In this document: positions 5,194 to 7,003 of the stretch, piece by piece
Position numbering within the stretch: position 1 is the first letter of the stretch
How the letters are laid out: each line of letters starts with the position of its first letter
DNA from: Pseudonocardiaceae bacterium
GTDB taxonomy: Bacteria > Actinomycetota > Actinomycetes > Mycobacteriales > Pseudonocardiaceae
Assembly (NCBI GenBank): GCA_025937115.1
Contig: JAICSB010000164.1
Coordinates: 1-7,003 of the forward strand
Reading direction: 5' to 3'
Length of the DNA stretch: 7,003 nt
The notes under the pieces: generated by a model
What the model was told of the DNA's origin: nothing
Database searches by the model: none
The model's input: only the letters and a program-made list of their open reading frames with translations
Program-made: the position numbers and the translations under genes

Positions 5194-6444
5194 ATGGTGG
5201 GCGCGATCGGTCATGCGCTGGCGTTGGCGGGGTCGATGACTTGGGAGATCCTCTGGGCGTTGATCCTTGGGTTCGCCCTGTCCGCGGTGGTGCAGGCGGT
5301 GGTGCGCAAGTCCACGATCGTGCGGCTGCTCGGTGATGACCGCCCCCGCACCCTCGCGACCGCCTCCCTGCTGGGGGCGGCGTCCTCATCGTGCTCCTAC
5401 GCCGCGGTGGCGTTGGCGCGGTCGTTGTTCCGCAAGGGCGCGAACTTCACTGCGGCGATGGCCTTCGAGATCGGCTCCACCAACCTGGTGATCGAGATGG
5501 GCGTGATCCTGGCGCTGCTGATGGGCTGGCAGTTCACCGCCGCCGAGTTCGTCGGCGGCCCGATCATGATCGTGCTGGTCGCTGTGCTGTTCCGGCTGTT
5601 CGTGCGCAAGCAACTGATCGACAAGGCTCGCGAGCAGGCCGACCAGGGCCTGGCCGGCTCGATGGAAGGCCACGCCGCGATGGACATGTCCATCGCGGCC
5701 GAGGGCTCGTTCTGGGCCAGGCTGGGTTCAGCCGAGGGGTTCACCGCGGTGGCGCACGTCTTCGTCATGGAGTGGGCCGCGATCCTACGCGATGTCGTGA
5801 TCGGCTTGCTCCTCGCTGGGGCCATCGGTGCGTGGGTGCCCGATTCGTGGTGGCGTGTCTTGTTCTTCACTGAACACCCGCTGGCGTCGGCGCTGTGGGG
5901 GCCGATCGTCGGGCCGATCGTGGCGATCCTGTCCTTCGTCTGCTCGATCGGCAACGTCCCGCTGGCGGCCGTGCTGTGGAACGGCGGCATCAGCTTCGGC
6001 GGCGTGGTCGCGTTCATCTTCGCCGACCTGTTGATCCTGCCGATCCTAAACATTTACCGGAAGTACTACGGATCCCGGATGACGCTGGTGTTATTGGGTA
6101 CCTTCTATGCCGCCATGGTCGGCGCCGGATATCTCGTGGAACTGCTCTTCGGGGTCACTGGGCTGATTCCCGCCCAGCGGTCGGCGATGGTGATGGCAGA
6201 AGGCATCACGTGGAACTACACCACCTGGCTCAACATCGCCTTCCTGATCCTGGCGGCCGTACTCGTCGCTCGGTTCGTGCGCACCGGTGGGATCGCCATG
6301 CTGGCCATGATGGGCGGCTCCCCCGATGCCGCAGCCGTGCACGACCACTCCCCCCACACCGGGCACCCGCACCGAACGGATGAGAAATCCACCCCACCCA
6401 GCGAGCACCACGTAGGCCAGAAACACGATCGGCAGCATCGCTGA
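5194..6444 (+). CDS. ArsP/COG0701-family permease with histidine-rich C-terminal tail
   Basis: This is a 416-residue polytopic inner-membrane permease of the DUF318/ArsP superfamily, whose characterised members export trivalent organoarsenicals or are linked to metal resistance. Two symmetry-related signatures are visible: GAASSSCSYAAVALA (Cys67) and FVCSIGNVPLAAVLW (Cys250). Both are followed by glycine-rich helices (FEIGSTNLVIEMG; GISFGGVVAFIFADLLILP) typical of the two halves. About eight membrane segments can be drawn, with a charged cytoplasmic loop around 134-180. The last ~34 residues hold nine histidines (HDHSPHTGHPH and a second cluster), a plausible metal-binding tail. In-frame GTGs at 5188 and 5191 precede the ATG at 5194. 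I chose the ATG because GGGAAGG (5181-5187) is then six bases away. Regulation is likely by the operator at 5161-5177. Substrate is not provable from sequence: copper or another soft metal is suggested by the operator, arsenicals by the family. Confidence 0.9.
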   Translation: MVGAIGHALALAGSMTWEILWALILGFALSAVVQAVVRKSTIVRLLGDDRPRTLATASLLGAASSSCSYAAVALARSLFRKGANFTAAMAFEIGSTNLVIEMGVILALLMGWQFTAAEFVGGPIMIVLVAVLFRLFVRKQLIDKAREQADQGLAGSMEGHAAMDMSIAAEGSFWARLGSAEGFTAVAHVFVMEWAAILRDVVIGLLLAGAIGAWVPDSWWRVLFFTEHPLASALWGPIVGPIVAILSFVCSIGNVPLAAVLWNGGISFGGVVAFIFADLLILPILNIYRKYYGSRMTLVLLGTFYAAMVGAGYLVELLFGVTGLIPAQRSAMVMAEGITWNYTTWLNIAFLILAAVLVARFVRTGGIAMLAMMGGSPDAAAVHDHSPHTGHPHRTDEKSTPPSEHHVGQKHDRQHR

Positions 6445-6499
6445 CGGCTTTCTCACCCTCGGCTAAGTGGCACCCATGCGCGCGCGGATGTCGAGATCA

Positions 6500-6532
6500 C
6501 CTAGGCCGCGTATATCACCTCCTGGCCTGAGG
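6500..6532. terminator. Possible hairpin between convergent genes
   Basis: CCTAGGCC (6500-6507) can pair with GGCCTGAGG (6524-6532) with one bulged G, giving an 8-bp stem and 16-base loop. It lies between the stop codons of the convergent permease and MFS genes, where a bidirectional terminator would be expected. There is no T-run on either side, so it would be a weak or factor-assisted terminator. The rest of 6445-6548 shows no gene. Confidence 0.3.
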
Positions 6533-6548
6533 ATCCGCTCTGTCGAGG

Positions 6549-7003
6549 TCACGCCGTCGTGATCGCGGTGCTGTGCTGCTGCAGCCGCCCTGCCCGATCG
6601 AGCCCGGAGACTCCCGCGGCGCAGAGCACGCCGAGACCCGCGAGACCCAACCATGGCAGCGCTGGCAGACCCGCGGCGCGGCCCAGGTCCAGCGCGGTCC
6701 CGGTGAGCAAGTTCCCGAGCATGATCCCGATCCCGCACACGGTGCTGTACAGACCGTAATGCGTGGCGACCAACCGATTGTCCGACAGCGTGACGATGGT
6801 GTCCATCTCGAAGGGGAACACGATGATGGTGCCCAGCGCGAGCAGCGCCGCGGAGACCACCAGCGGAGCCAGCAACACCGCGGTGGGCAGTGTTGAACTG
6901 CCGGCCGTCGCGGTCGCGGTGGCCAACGGCGGCAGGAACGACGCGGCCATCAGGCCCAGGCCCACCACGAGGCACCGGCCCGGGCCCCAGCGGTTGCGGC
7001 ACC
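6549..7003 (-). CDS. MFS transporter, C-terminal part (5' end outside the window)
   Basis: The frame is open through the right edge and ends at the TGA at 6549, giving 150 readable residues. The GTG at 6968 is internal. Four hydrophobic segments are visible: LVVGLGLMAASFLPP; LLAPLVVSAALLALGTIIVF; the helix around YGLYSTVCGIGIMLGNLLTG; and LPWLGLAGLGVLCAAGVSGL. These fit helices 9-12 of a 12-helix drug/proton antiporter of the major facilitator superfamily. The segment PFEMDTIVTLSDNRLVATHYGLYSTV is family-typical: a loop with Asp and Arg before helix 11, where MDR exporters carry an R-G/H-Y-x-G-L-type motif. A preceding RNRWGPGRCL stretch would be the cytoplasmic end before helix 9. It converges on the permease gene and is separated by about 100 bases. 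Substrate is unknown. It is not obviously part of the metal unit. Confidence 0.85.
   Translation of the reverse strand, partial: CRNRWGPGRCLVVGLGLMAASFLPPLATATATAGSSTLPTAVLLAPLVVSAALLALGTIIVFPFEMDTIVTLSDNRLVATHYGLYSTVCGIGIMLGNLLTGTALDLGRAAGLPALPWLGLAGLGVLCAAGVSGLDRAGRLQQHSTAITTA

Noticed and set aside
4954..5214. 86-residue minus-strand frame starting inside the permease gene
   Set aside because: It would overlap the permease start, promoter and operator, and shows no domain or ribosome-binding site.
5397..6053. 218-residue minus-strand frame opposite the permease
   Set aside because: Antisense shadow of a well-supported membrane protein gene, with Ser/Thr/Pro-rich low-information sequence.
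1..7003. CRISPR array, tRNA or rRNA genes, or phage attachment site
   Set aside because: No regularly spaced repeats, no cloverleaf with TTC-G-A-like T-arm, no rRNA sequence and no tRNA-end duplication were found on either strand.

Overview
The window is high-GC, GTG/TTG-tolerant bacterial DNA. It has actinobacterial hallmarks: a B12-dependent ribonucleotide reductase of the Streptomyces/Mycobacteriales type, a PhoP-like two-component pair, and DUF6788 and DUF6153-type small proteins. I infer an actinomycete, possibly Pseudonocardiales or Mycobacteriales; the genus cannot be read from the sequence.

Left part (1-3851, all + strand). The window opens inside nrdJ. The first ~300 bases encode the C-terminal end of an intein. 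Its splice junction (His-Asn | Thr) falls in the conserved Pro-Thr-Gly | Thr-Ile-Gly phosphate-binding loop of the reductase, and the C-extein then runs to a cysteine-rich tail ending at 1466. After 67 bases holding a palindrome and short direct repeats come an OmpR/PhoB-type response regulator and its sensor histidine kinase, five bases apart and evidently co-transcribed. A strong Rho-independent terminator closes this operon at 3805-3851.

Middle part (3852-4908). This is accessory, scarred DNA. After a gene-poor stretch with a proline-rich orphan frame lie a minus-strand DUF6788 gene and, divergent from it, the first ~50 residues of a DDE-type transposase. A 24-bp perfect palindrome sits between them. 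The transposase breaks off and runs directly into the antisense of a minus-strand DUF6153-like membrane protein, which has itself lost its C-terminus. The junction looks like a deletion or recombination scar.

Right part (4909-7003). A divergent intergenic region carries an inverted repeat on the DUF6153 side. On the other side it carries a good sigma-70-like promoter followed by a CsoR-type operator, just upstream of a 416-residue ArsP/COG0701-type permease with a histidine-rich tail. No CsoR-family regulator is encoded in the window. Converging on the permease is the C-terminal third of an MFS exporter that enters from beyond the right edge. The DUF6153 protein, the permease and the operator together suggest a metal- or metalloid-responsive efflux unit brought in or reshaped by the neighbouring insertion element.
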